A stretch of 32,535 nt of DNA, taken from assembly GCA_030587525.1 (NCBI GenBank), contig JAUQYW010000355.1:1-32535 (forward strand), in the 5' to 3' direction. This DNA comes from Candidatus Sigynarchaeota archaeon. GTDB taxonomy: Archaea; Asgardarchaeota; Lokiarchaeia; Sigynarchaeales; Sigynarchaeaceae. Made by a program: the position numbers and the translations under genes. Below are positions 23,446 to 31,421 of the stretch, one piece after another. Position 1 is the stretch's first letter. Each line of letters starts with the position of its first letter. Below the pieces are notes generated by a model that searched no databases, was not told the origin of the DNA, and worked only from the letters and a program-made list of their open reading frames with translations.

Positions 23446-24135
23446 ATGGTCAGATCCACGGAATTCATCCAGCACGTGCAGTTGTTCGTTCCTTACCCCG
23501 TGAAGGCATCGCACGGGTTCATCACGACCGAGAAGGACGGGCGCTGCTTCCTCATCGACGCGTATTCGGGCGACATGCTCGCGAACCCGCAAGTGCCCGG
23601 GAAACACGTGCTCAGCCGCATCACGTCGAGCCAGTGCCCGTCTTGCTACCATTACGCGTCGCCAGAGGCCGCGTTCAATTGCATGCATTACGTCGCGGAA
23701 GGATACGTGCACCCGGTGCGGATCTGCGTTGTGACTGATTTTCACGCGGATGAAAAAATGGCCGCGCTGTGCCACGTGAACCGAAACCTCGGTAACGTCG
23801 ATTTTTCGCCCGTGCAATTGAAGATCCTGTCAATGCTCGTCGCCTTGCACGAAAACAAGATGCCGGCCGATATCCAGCAGAAAATTGACCTGGTGCCGTC
23901 GCAAGCCTCGCTGCTACGTGGCTCTTGCCCGTTTTTCGCCAATAACCGGGACATGAAACTCGCCTTGATCGCGAAAGGCATCGCCAGGCACCAACGAAAG
24001 CGGCATTTTCTCGATGTGCTCAAGGACATGCAATATTTGAAGGATGCACACCACGCCATCGGCGCAAGCTATTTTGACCGGAAAATCGCGGAGCTGGAAA
24101 ACCAGCTGGCCAAGATACGCGCCGGCACCGCGTGA
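23446..24135 (+). CDS. Unrecognised soluble protein with Cys cluster
   Basis: 229 residues from ATG 23446, with GGAG about seven bases upstream. No membrane helix or signal. The N-terminal half has alternating strands (HVQLFVPYPVKASHGFITTE, GRCFLIDAYSGDML) and a Cys cluster C64-x2-C67...C79, with HY/YH pairs nearby. A middle segment (FSPVQLKILSMLVALHENK) resembles a small winged-helix or helical unit. The C-terminal 60 residues (about 165-225) are basic and helical, likely a coiled coil. It lies 74 bp before the L22e gene on the same strand. Function unknown; RNA or ribosome association is suggested only by that neighbour and the basic tail. Confidence 0.65.
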   Translation: MVRSTEFIQHVQLFVPYPVKASHGFITTEKDGRCFLIDAYSGDMLANPQVPGKHVLSRITSSQCPSCYHYASPEAAFNCMHYVAEGYVHPVRICVVTDFHADEKMAALCHVNRNLGNVDFSPVQLKILSMLVALHENKMPADIQQKIDLVPSQASLLRGSCPFFANNRDMKLALIAKGIARHQRKRHFLDVLKDMQYLKDAHHAIGASYFDRKIAELENQLAKIRAGTA

Positions 24136-24209
24136 TTCCCCGTCAACCGCTCGAAGTAACTTCAAAAACCAGCCTTCATTTTTGATCTCATTCCACGGAG
24201 GTCATGTCC

Positions 24210-24572
24210 ATGGCGAAGAGTTCTGCTAAATCTGCGAAACCGGCCAAGGCCGCGAAAAAGGAAGTAGAAGTCAAGCCCATCACGGTCAACGCCGATCAGC
24301 TGAGTTTCAATAACGATAAAGATATCGATAACATGGCGCGTTTCTTGGAAGAACGGATCACGCCCCGGAGTGGTTTGAAAGAAGTCGTGCGATCCAAGAA
24401 TATGCTGGAGCTCAAGCTCACGAAACCGGTGAGCAAGCGCCTGGTGAAGCAATACTTGACGAAATATTTGCACCGTGCTGGCTTGCGGCTCGATTATCGC
24501 GTGCTCGCGACGTTCCAGGGCAAAAAAGAAGCCGATTTTCACATCTACCCGCGCCGCGTCTTTGAAATCTGA
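24210..24572 (+). CDS. rpl22e: Ribosomal protein L22e
   Basis: 120 residues from ATG 24210. I chose this over ATG 24204 because GGAGG (24197-24201) then lies eight bases away. A Lys/Ala-rich tail (1-22) precedes the L22e fold: ITVNADQLSF, a helix with MARFLEERI, an ERSK-like VRSKNMLELKL, then the family core PVSKRLVKQYLTKYLHRAG and LDYRVLATFQG. These align segment by segment with eukaryotic RPL22 (FLQERIKVNG, FSKRYLKYLTKKYLKKN, WLRVVAN). L22e belongs to the large subunit of eukaryotes and, among archaea, is reported mainly in Asgard lineages, so it is a strong taxonomic marker. It lacks the acidic C-terminal tail of the eukaryotic protein. Confidence 0.9.
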   Translation: MAKSSAKSAKPAKAAKKEVEVKPITVNADQLSFNNDKDIDNMARFLEERITPRSGLKEVVRSKNMLELKLTKPVSKRLVKQYLTKYLHRAGLRLDYRVLATFQGKKEADFHIYPRRVFEI

Positions 24573-24645
24573 GGTTTTCCCCGCTCAACGCGAGCGTTCC
24601 CTTCCTTCTTAATACAAATGGAAAAAGAATAGGTCCCAGCGCAGC

Positions 24646-25485
24646 TCATTGCTGCATGATGTTGTCCGAGAGCACCTTTGATTTCTTCGCGGCCGCATCG
24701 ACAGCTTTTATAAGTATGCCTCGGAAGTTCCCGTCCTCAAGCACCTGCAAGCCCTCGACCGTCGTACCGCCGGGAGTCGTGACTTGATCCTTGAGCACCA
24801 TAGGATGCTTGTTCGTTTCTTGAACGAGTTTTACCGACCCGGCGACCGTGTCGAGCACCAATGCCCTCGCCAAGTCGCGGGGCAAGCCCATCTTCACGCC
24901 CCCATCGATCAAGCCTTCCAGGAAATAGAACACGTAGGCTGGGCCGCTGCCGGACAAGCCAGTAACCGCATCCAGGTATTTTTCCGGCACCTCGTGCACG
25001 TTCCCGATGGATCCCAGGATTTTCTTGCTATCAGCTTTGAAATCGGCTTGCGCGAATTCGTTGAATGCCACCGCCGTCACGCCCGCGTTCACGAGCGCCG
25101 GCGTGTTGGGCATGCACCGCGCCAGCGGAAATTTCTTGCCGGCGATCTTCTCATAATACGCCATAGGCACGCCCGTGACGATGGAAATCATGGGCTTTGA
25201 TGTGGCCAGGTCCTCGGCGATCTCCTGCAAGACCTCCTTGAGCACTTGCGGCTTCACGGCCATGATGATCAAGTTCGATCCTTGCACGAGCTCCTTGTTC
25301 GTCGCAAACGCCGTGTTGATGCCCAGCTCGGCCTTTTGGGTATCGAGGAGTGCCTTGTTGACGTCGAAAGCGTTTATCTTTGAAGCCTTGATGATGCCCT
25401 TGTTGATCAATCCCTTCATCATGGCAGAGCCCATGTTGCCCGTGCCGATGATGCCGATCGTGGTTATCGTCATGATGTACACCAT
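24646..25485 (-). CDS. proC: Pyrroline-5-carboxylate reductase
   Basis: 279 residues, family length. It reduces pyrroline-5-carboxylate to proline with NAD(P)H. Visible are the Rossmann motif IIGTGNMGSAMMKGL (residues 12-26), IMAVKPQVLKEVL, SIVTGVP, ARCMPNTPALV and the C-terminal VTGLSGSGPAYVFYFLEGLIDGGV with TPGGTTVEGL, all diagnostic. ATG 25485 is five bases after the SDR stop; ATG 25473 (residue 5) has GGTG at better distance. It shares a two-gene transcript with the SDR gene. No proA or proB is in the window. Confidence 0.95.
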   Translation of the reverse strand: MVYIMTITTIGIIGTGNMGSAMMKGLINKGIIKASKINAFDVNKALLDTQKAELGINTAFATNKELVQGSNLIIMAVKPQVLKEVLQEIAEDLATSKPMISIVTGVPMAYYEKIAGKKFPLARCMPNTPALVNAGVTAVAFNEFAQADFKADSKKILGSIGNVHEVPEKYLDAVTGLSGSGPAYVFYFLEGLIDGGVKMGLPRDLARALVLDTVAGSVKLVQETNKHPMVLKDQVTTPGGTTVEGLQVLEDGNFRGILIKAVDAAAKKSKVLSDNIMQQ

Positions 25486-25490
25486 GCTGT

Positions 25491-26366
25491 TCAGTGCTTC
25501 AGAAGAAATTCAATGAGCCGCTTGAGCTTCCTCGTGCTCTGCGCTAACCCGGGCTCTTTTTGCTCGAAATACGGGCTGAAGACTTCCCAAGAGGCCTTGC
25601 TTTCGGGCGGTGCTTCTGCGATGACCTTTCTCACGACCTGGACCTCGTTCACGTCGACGATCGTGTCGTTCATCTTGTTCGATTCCGGCAGTAAGAAGAA
25701 GATGTAATAGATCGGGAGCTCCTCGGGATCCATCACCGTCGGGGGCTTCTGGCCATCCCCTGCTTTTTTGCCGCGCAGCAGCCGCGTGTCGACCATGGTG
25801 GGCGAGAGCATGTTGAACGAGATGTTTTCCTTCGTGTATTCCAGCGCCAGTACCTTCTGCAGCCCGACGACTGCCCATTTCGATGCCACGTAGGCGGCAA
25901 ACTTCGGCATCACGGCGTTATACGCCGCGCTGCCCGTGATGATGAAACGCGCCTTGTCGTCCTTGCTCTCCTTGTTCATGACGGGATACGCCGCCTTGAA
26001 CGTGTTGAACACGCCGAGCACGTTGACGTTCATGATGCGGGCGAATTCCGCGGGATCGAAGTCGTGGGATTCTTTCTTGGACGACGCGCCCGCGTTGGCG
26101 ATGACCGCATTCAACGGGCCGAGTTCTTGTTGAAATTCCTTGAAGGCTTTGTCCATATCTGAATAATTGGTGACATCGCCGGTCTTCAGCACCACCTTGA
26201 CGCCGGTGCCGATCTTCTCGATATCCTTTTTGACGTTTTCCAGCTCGTCCATGGTCCGCGAGGTCAAGCCGATGTTGGCGCCCTCCTTGGTACATGCCAC
26301 GGCAACTGATCGTCCAATGCCCCGGCCGCCGCCGGTTATCACGATATTTTTCCCTTTGAGTAGAAT
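25491..26366 (-). CDS. Short-chain dehydrogenase, probable AUU start
   Basis: NAD(P)-dependent oxidoreductase of the SDR superfamily. The first canonical start is GTG 26342, but that protein would begin inside the first Rossmann strand (ITGGGRGIG). Reading upstream gives LLKGKNIVITGGG, the usual SDR opening, back to ATT 26366 with GGTGG six bases before it; no ATG, GTG or TTG is in frame before the TAA at 26424-26426. I therefore place the start at ATT 26366 (291 residues); a sequencing error is the alternative. Other motifs: IANAG, active-site Ser146, Tyr159 and Lys163 (YVASK), PTMVDT. The 75-residue C-terminal part is longer than average. Substrate unknown. Confidence 0.8.
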   Translation of the reverse strand: MLLKGKNIVITGGGRGIGRSVAVACTKEGANIGLTSRTMDELENVKKDIEKIGTGVKVVLKTGDVTNYSDMDKAFKEFQQELGPLNAVIANAGASSKKESHDFDPAEFARIMNVNVLGVFNTFKAAYPVMNKESKDDKARFIITGSAAYNAVMPKFAAYVASKWAVVGLQKVLALEYTKENISFNMLSPTMVDTRLLRGKKAGDGQKPPTVMDPEELPIYYIFFLLPESNKMNDTIVDVNEVQVVRKVIAEAPPESKASWEVFSPYFEQKEPGLAQSTRKLKRLIEFLLKH

Positions 26367-26416
26367 CGCAATCCACCTTGCTGAGTAGGAAGTGTTAATT
26401 TGGATCTTTCCCTTCG

Positions 26417-26426
26417 AAAAATATTA
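26417..26426 (+). promoter_or_regulatory. TATA-like box of the gamma-CA-like gene
   Basis: AAAAATATTA about 35-44 bp before ATG 26461, in an AT-rich patch of the gap between two divergent genes. Confidence 0.35.
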
Positions 26427-26460
26427 ACTTTGCAGAAAAAAACCTTAACGGGTGCAAATC

Positions 26461-26994
26461 ATGATCATGCCTAACCAGAAAGGCATCGTGCCCAAGATAC
26501 ACGAGACCGCGTTCGTCGCACCGGGTGCAACCATCATTGGCGACGTCGAGATCGGCGAGGGAACGAACGTGTGGCCCGGCGCGGTCATCCGCGGTGACAT
26601 GTGCAAGATACGCATCGGGAAACGATGTTCTATTCAAGATAATTGCGTCATCCATGCCGAGGCCGACACCAGCATCACGCTCGGTGACGACGTGCTCATG
26701 GGCCATGGTGCCATCGCGCACGGGCCGGGCGACATCGGCAGCAACAACCTCATCGCCATCGGTGCCATCAAGCTCATGGGCAAGAAAGTAGGCAAAGGTT
26801 GCATCATCGGCGCCGGCGCTCTCGTCACGAAGGACGTGGAAGATTTTTCCAAGATGATGGGAGCCCCCGCCGAAGTGAGGGGCAAGTTGGAGCCAAAAGA
26901 CACGACGCCGCAAGCAACAGGCGCTGAGAGATATTTCCAGCTCGGGCAAGCCTACAAGAAGCAAGGCCTCGACCAACGGCAGTACAAAGGATAA
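26461..26994 (+). CDS. Gamma-carbonic-anhydrase-like hexapeptide protein
   Basis: 177 residues from ATG 26461, with GGGTG six bases upstream; GTG 26452 is less likely. Left-handed beta-helix made of hexapeptide repeats (ATIIGDVEIGEGTNVWPGAVIRGD onward to about residue 140), forming trimers in this family. The three metal histidines of gamma-carbonic anhydrases are present: His65 (VIHAE), His82 and His87 (GHGAIAHG). It may interconvert CO2 and bicarbonate or simply bind metal, as do YrdA-like proteins; the catalytic Glu of Methanosarcina Cam is not evident. The C-terminal 35 residues form a Gln-rich helix. It is divergent from the SDR gene and convergent with the dehydratase operon. Confidence 0.8.
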   Translation: MIMPNQKGIVPKIHETAFVAPGATIIGDVEIGEGTNVWPGAVIRGDMCKIRIGKRCSIQDNCVIHAEADTSITLGDDVLMGHGAIAHGPGDIGSNNLIAIGAIKLMGKKVGKGCIIGAGALVTKDVEDFSKMMGAPAEVRGKLEPKDTTPQATGAERYFQLGQAYKKQGLDQRQYKG

Positions 26995-27020
26995 AAAAAG
27001 GCACTAAAAAAAAGAAACAT
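26995..27020 (-). terminator. T-rich terminator of the dehydratase operon
   Basis: The minus strand reads CTTTTTTTTAGTGCCTTTTTT behind the stop of the 27021 gene, two T-runs in 26 bp between convergent genes. Confidence 0.5.
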
Positions 27021-28295
27021 CTATTTTTTATTCGATGCCATCAATTCGATGAAGCTTTCCATCCGGTTTTTCATCGGCTCATCGGCATACGCCCGGGGAT
27101 CGTCCATATCGCAATCCATTAGCCAGACCGGGATACCCTTGTCTTTCTGGATGGCATTCTTCAAGTCGACCATGCCCGTGCACGACGGCCGACAGCTCAG
27201 GTTCGAGTGCAGTATGATGCCGTCGAGCTTGTAATCATCGATGACCTTCTCGAAGTACTTGATGCGCTTCTCCACGGCATAGTTGTACGGCGTGTCGATG
27301 ATCAGCCGGGCGAGCTCCCGCAGCTGCTTGTCGATGGGCAGGCCGATCTTCTTCTTCGGCCCGAACGAGAACGTGTAAGGCTCGTAGGTGATGATGGCAC
27401 CGTAATTGGCGAGCTCGTGGAAGAACTTGATCTTGTACCACATGGGGATGCCCTCGAACAGGACCCGGTATTTCTCCTGTTCCTTCGTGAGCGATCCCGT
27501 GTTCTTCGCCACCCGTTCCTTGATGTCCTTGAGTAAGGCCTCGTAAAATGAGATGCCGATGTCCAAGCCGGGCAAGATGACCAGCGGGAAGATCGCTGCC
27601 ATGGTATCCTGGAACGACACGGGCGTCGGGAGAAGCTTGCGATACTCGTAGATCTCTTGCCAGAGATCGCTGAGCTTGGCGGATTTTTGAAGGATCGTGT
27701 TGAACTTGTTCTCATCGAATTTCTTACCCGTGATCTTTCCCGCAAACTCGATGAACTCGTTGAATTGATCAACGACGTAATCGATGTACTCCTCCATGCG
27801 CGCATCATCCGTGCCCGCCACGGCGACGGGGATGTCGAAGCAGAAGTAAGGAACCTTGAATTCCCGGGCTTGCGTCTGGAACCATTTCACGTGCGTGTCG
27901 CAGATCGTGTTCGTGCTGGCGAGAAACTTCGGCTTTCCAATGGCACCTTGCGCGATGCCAACTTTCTTGCCAACGGCGCCGATGTTGGTCTTGAAATAGG
28001 AACACAGATCCCGGGAGAAACCGAGGCTCTCCGCATACTCGATGAGTTTCAAGGAGACTTTCGCCGTCCCGGCCACGCATGCGGCATTCTCCGGGTGCAT
28101 GGGAAATATATCGAACAAGTAGCATAGCTCCACGGGGAATCCCGCGGTCACCCACGCGGTCTTCTTCCACGGCAACGATGACATAAACTTCGACTTCATC
28201 AAGTAGTTCTTGATGATCTTGCCGAGCTGGCTGTTAATTGCCGGCAACCGCTCGACTCGCAGCAATTTTTTCGTGTCTTGAGTGGCTTCACTCAT
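27021..28295 (-). CDS. 2-hydroxyacyl-CoA dehydratase/benzoyl-CoA reductase-type subunit (large)
   Basis: 424 residues. Member of the HgdB/BcrB family of Fe-S enzymes that use a low-potential electron to dehydrate 2-hydroxyacyl-CoA or reduce benzoyl-CoA. Visible: AWVTAGFPVELCYLFDIFPMHPEN, cysteines C73, C98 (DLCSY) and C132 (NTICDTH), and near the C-terminus HSNLSCRPSCTG (C368, C372) with PVWLMDCDMDDPR. These fit a 4Fe-4S cluster held by three Cys. Length is nearer BcrB (about 435). ATG 28295 overlaps the stop of the upstream partner (ATGA), so both subunits are made together. The ATP-driven activator (HgdC/BcrAD type) is not in the window. Substrate unknown. Confidence 0.82.
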   Translation of the reverse strand: MSEATQDTKKLLRVERLPAINSQLGKIIKNYLMKSKFMSSLPWKKTAWVTAGFPVELCYLFDIFPMHPENAACVAGTAKVSLKLIEYAESLGFSRDLCSYFKTNIGAVGKKVGIAQGAIGKPKFLASTNTICDTHVKWFQTQAREFKVPYFCFDIPVAVAGTDDARMEEYIDYVVDQFNEFIEFAGKITGKKFDENKFNTILQKSAKLSDLWQEIYEYRKLLPTPVSFQDTMAAIFPLVILPGLDIGISFYEALLKDIKERVAKNTGSLTKEQEKYRVLFEGIPMWYKIKFFHELANYGAIITYEPYTFSFGPKKKIGLPIDKQLRELARLIIDTPYNYAVEKRIKYFEKVIDDYKLDGIILHSNLSCRPSCTGMVDLKNAIQKDKGIPVWLMDCDMDDPRAYADEPMKNRMESFIELMASNKK

Positions 28296-29335
28296 GCTTT
28301 TTCACCTATCTCCATAAATGCTTCGAGGCGATTCACTGCCTGGCGGTCGATCGTCGGGCTAAACTCGCGTTCCAGGTGGATCGCCTTGTAGCCCTTTGCT
28401 TTCAACGCTTTCATCGTGTACACGGAATCGAAGGCGTACGGCTCGCAAAACTTGAGGTTCTGCGAGACGACCGTGGTGATGTCACTGTCCTTCAGCTCTT
28501 TCAGCAAGAAATCGAGCCTTGGATCGGGCGGGTTCTTCGTCGCCGGGCGCGGCATGGCTGCCTTGTACTCGATGATGGCATCCAGCGGATCGGCCTTGTC
28601 GGGAATGAGGGTGGCGAAGCACCGCTCGCCGATCGACAAGTCATCCCGGACCACCCGGAGATTTGCTTCCTCGAGGGTGTCCATCCACTCGGGATACGTC
28701 ACGTCGGAGCCGGTCAGCAGGATCTTTTTCTTGCCATCGGGAAACGCGGGTCTCGCTGCCCACTCCTTCAACTTCTTGTCGAGCAGCGCGAGAAGGTCGG
28801 CTTTCGGTAATTGCACGCTTTTCACGCAGAGTTCAAGGTATTCTCGATTAGTGATATCCTTCTCTCCCCGCATCGCGGCGAGTTTTTGCAGCTTTCCCTT
28901 GATCTCATTCGATGTCTTGATGGCATCTTTCAATTTTGCATCGGTGATCTTCACGCCAAATTTTGCTTCGAGCCTGGTGATCAAGAGCTTCATTTCAGTC
29001 TTGAAAAACTTCGCAGCGGATTTTCTCTCGTAATTCATCGGCACGTTCAAGAAATGCAAGAACGGAGTCTTCACGTGCAATTTCCAAATGTCATAAAACC
29101 GGTGCGTTGTGTCGCAACCGTGCGCGAGAACGATGCCGGCCCACTCGCCCGAATGTGCCAGGGCATCCGTCATGAAACTGCGAGCCGCGGGGCATATGAA
29201 ATTCTGGAGATACTGGTCCGCCGGGTCATTCGGGGTTTTCACGTCACCGAGTATCTTGTAGGGCGTGAAACCCGCGGCCATGGCAATTTCCTCGGGAAAA
29301 TCATGGGAAGAGTCGAAATATGCTAGCTTATCCAT
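28292..29335 (-). CDS. 2-hydroxyacyl-CoA dehydratase/benzoyl-CoA reductase-type subunit (small)
   Basis: 347 residues, shorter partner of the preceding enzyme, like BcrC/HgdA-HgdB second subunits. Family marks are MAAGFTPYKILGD near the start, C48 (FICPAARS), AHGCDTTHRFYD (C74) and QNLKFCEPYAFD (C297), giving three cysteines for one 4Fe-4S cluster, plus a central charged helical region (about 110-200) and a second Rossmann-like half (KKILLTGSDVTYPEW). It is first in the two-gene transcript, overlapping the next gene by four bases, and is divergent from the acyl-CoA ligase with a 190-bp gap. Confidence 0.8.
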   Translation of the reverse strand: MDKLAYFDSSHDFPEEIAMAAGFTPYKILGDVKTPNDPADQYLQNFICPAARSFMTDALAHSGEWAGIVLAHGCDTTHRFYDIWKLHVKTPFLHFLNVPMNYERKSAAKFFKTEMKLLITRLEAKFGVKITDAKLKDAIKTSNEIKGKLQKLAAMRGEKDITNREYLELCVKSVQLPKADLLALLDKKLKEWAARPAFPDGKKKILLTGSDVTYPEWMDTLEEANLRVVRDDLSIGERCFATLIPDKADPLDAIIEYKAAMPRPATKNPPDPRLDFLLKELKDSDITTVVSQNLKFCEPYAFDSVYTMKALKAKGYKAIHLEREFSPTIDRQAVNRLEAFMEIGEKA

Positions 29336-29442
29336 TGGATTCTCATTTCCGTCGAGTTTAATGGTAGTGTGTACAATGGAATGTGCATTCCTTGGTTAAA
29401 GAATCCCGTCACCTCAAATAAAGAATCCCATCGGAAACAATG

Positions 29443-29452
29443 CTTATATTTT
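29443..29452 (+). promoter_or_regulatory. TATA box of the acyl-CoA ligase gene
   Basis: CTTATATTTT about 75-83 bp before ATG 29526; transcription would begin near 29474 with a leader of about 50 nt. Confidence 0.5.
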
Positions 29453-29525
29453 TTTAAATGGATCTTACGCACATCATTAATCCACCATGTAAAGAGGCGG
29501 GGTTAATGGCCGTAATGGTGATTTC

Positions 29526-31310
29526 ATGGCAGAAGAAACGAAAAAAAATGAATTGTTCACGGGCGAGGTCATCAATGCTCCGAAGACGAAGCCTTGGCTG
29601 AAATTCTACGCTAAAGGTGTTCCGGAATCCATTGCCTACCCAAAGGTCTCGCTTTACGAGCGTTTGACGCAAACCGTGGAAAAATATCCCGATGCTCCCG
29701 CTTGGGACTTCGGAGTTGGCGGGATGACCTCGACATATAAAAGGTTGTTAGCAGAAATTGACAAGTTTGCAGATGGCTTGGCAGCGGCTGGCTTCAAGAA
29801 GGGTGATGTCATGACAATCGCGATGCCTACCAGCCCGCAAGGCATCATCCCGGTCTATGCGGTCAACAAGCTCGGTGGCGTGGCATCTATGATCCATCCC
29901 CAGAGCCCGCCACCACAAATCAAAATGTACCTCAACTTGAGCAACAGCACGTGGGCATTGACCCTTGACGCGTTATACAAGCCTTTCAAGGAAGTGCTTA
30001 GCGAAACGCCGGTCAAGAAACTGATCTTGAGCAAGCTCCCGGATTACTTCCCGCCTGCATTCAAGCCACTGTTCTGGCTCGCGAAAGGCCGGAAGATAGC
30101 CAAGGTGCCAGCCGATGACAAGGTTATCTGGTTCAGCGACATCATGAAGGGATCGTACCCGAAAATGGAGACGGCAAAAATGTCGCCGGACGACACGGCC
30201 ATCATTCTCTATTCCGGCGGCACCACGGGCACCCCAAAGGGCATCGAGCTCACGAACATGAACATGATCTCCGAAGGTATGCAAGTCACGGCCTGGGGGA
30301 CTCTTGGCCCGGGACAGTCAATGCTGGCGATTATGCCAATATTTCACGGTTTTGGATTGGGCGTCTGCGTGAACACGGCATTCATGGCTGGGGGCAAAAC
30401 CATCTTGATCCCAATTTTCACGGCGGAATCCGTCGCCAAGCTGGTGAAAAAGAAACGACCCAACTTCCTGGTGGGCGTGCCTACCTTGTTTGAATCCTTG
30501 GCGAGTAACGAAGATTTCAAGAGCGCGGATCTCTCTTGCCTGACCCAGACGTTCTGCGGCGCCGACACGCTCCCGCGCAAGACCAAGGAAAAGTTCGAAG
30601 CGGTCACGCACGGTCGCGGTGCAAAGTGTAACTTGCTGGAAGGATACGGCCTCACCGAAGCGGTCACCGCGATCATGGCAATGCCGGTTGATCAGTATAG
30701 AGAAGGGAGCATCGGTCTTCCGTTCCCCGACATGCTCGCGATGATTTGCAAGGTAGGAACGAACGAGGAGGCCCCGTGCGGCGAGGAGGGCGAGCTCTGT
30801 GTATCTGGTCCCGCCGTCATGAAAGGCTATCTCAACAATCCGAAAGCGACCGCGGAAACGCTGAAGAAGCATGCAGACGGACGGATATGGCTCCACACCG
30901 GTGATCTTGGCAAGATGGACAAGGATGGATTCTTCTACTTCTCGCTGCGCCTCAAGCGCATGCTGAAAGTGTCCGGTATCAATGTTTATCCCAACCATGT
31001 AGAAGAAACCCTTCGCAAGATGCCCGACATCGAGGATGTCTGCATCATCGGGGTCCCCGACGAGAAGCAAATTACCCGTGTCAAGGCCTTCGTCATTCTC
31101 AAGGACAAGTCCCAGGCAAACGCCGAGATGGTCAAGAAAATCCAGGACTTCGGGATGGCGAATTTGCTCAAGTACGAGTCGCCGAGGGATGTTGAATTCC
31201 GGGAAACATTGCCAAAAACTCTCGTAGGGAAGATTGCGTTCAACACCCTTGAAAAAGAGGAGCTTGAGAAGTTGAAGGCTGCCGGGAAATACCCGTTCGA
31301 CAAGAAATAA
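29526..31310 (+). CDS. AMP-forming acyl-CoA ligase
   Basis: 594 residues, family length. It activates a carboxylic acid with ATP to an acyl-adenylate, then to the CoA thioester. Core motifs: phosphate loop YSGGTTGTPKG (229-239), GYGLTEA, WLHTGD, hinge FSLRLKRMLKVSG (a variant of GRxKD) and the C-terminal catalytic lysine in KTLVGKI (Lys569). The region before the loop (LKFYAKGVPESIAYP) resembles long-chain fatty acid and 4-coumarate-type ligases. ATG 29526 has GGTG at good distance. Divergent to the dehydratase pair, it could supply their CoA substrate; the acid itself cannot be named from sequence. Confidence 0.9.
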   Translation: MAEETKKNELFTGEVINAPKTKPWLKFYAKGVPESIAYPKVSLYERLTQTVEKYPDAPAWDFGVGGMTSTYKRLLAEIDKFADGLAAAGFKKGDVMTIAMPTSPQGIIPVYAVNKLGGVASMIHPQSPPPQIKMYLNLSNSTWALTLDALYKPFKEVLSETPVKKLILSKLPDYFPPAFKPLFWLAKGRKIAKVPADDKVIWFSDIMKGSYPKMETAKMSPDDTAIILYSGGTTGTPKGIELTNMNMISEGMQVTAWGTLGPGQSMLAIMPIFHGFGLGVCVNTAFMAGGKTILIPIFTAESVAKLVKKKRPNFLVGVPTLFESLASNEDFKSADLSCLTQTFCGADTLPRKTKEKFEAVTHGRGAKCNLLEGYGLTEAVTAIMAMPVDQYREGSIGLPFPDMLAMICKVGTNEEAPCGEEGELCVSGPAVMKGYLNNPKATAETLKKHADGRIWLHTGDLGKMDKDGFFYFSLRLKRMLKVSGINVYPNHVEETLRKMPDIEDVCIIGVPDEKQITRVKAFVILKDKSQANAEMVKKIQDFGMANLLKYESPRDVEFRETLPKTLVGKIAFNTLEKEELEKLKAAGKYPFDKK

Positions 31311-31337
31311 CCCTTTTTTTCATTTCCTTTTTTCCCC
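31311..31337 (+). terminator. T-rich terminator after the ligase
   Basis: CCCTTTTTTTCATTTCCTTTTTTCCCC directly behind the stop contains two runs of six or more T. Confidence 0.5.
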
Positions 31338-31421
31338 GTTGTGCTGGCAGTAACTCGCGGCGAAGTTTTTTATGCCCTCGCTTACCTCGATCCATTAGAA
31401 TTCGTCCACGGATGTGCGCTG

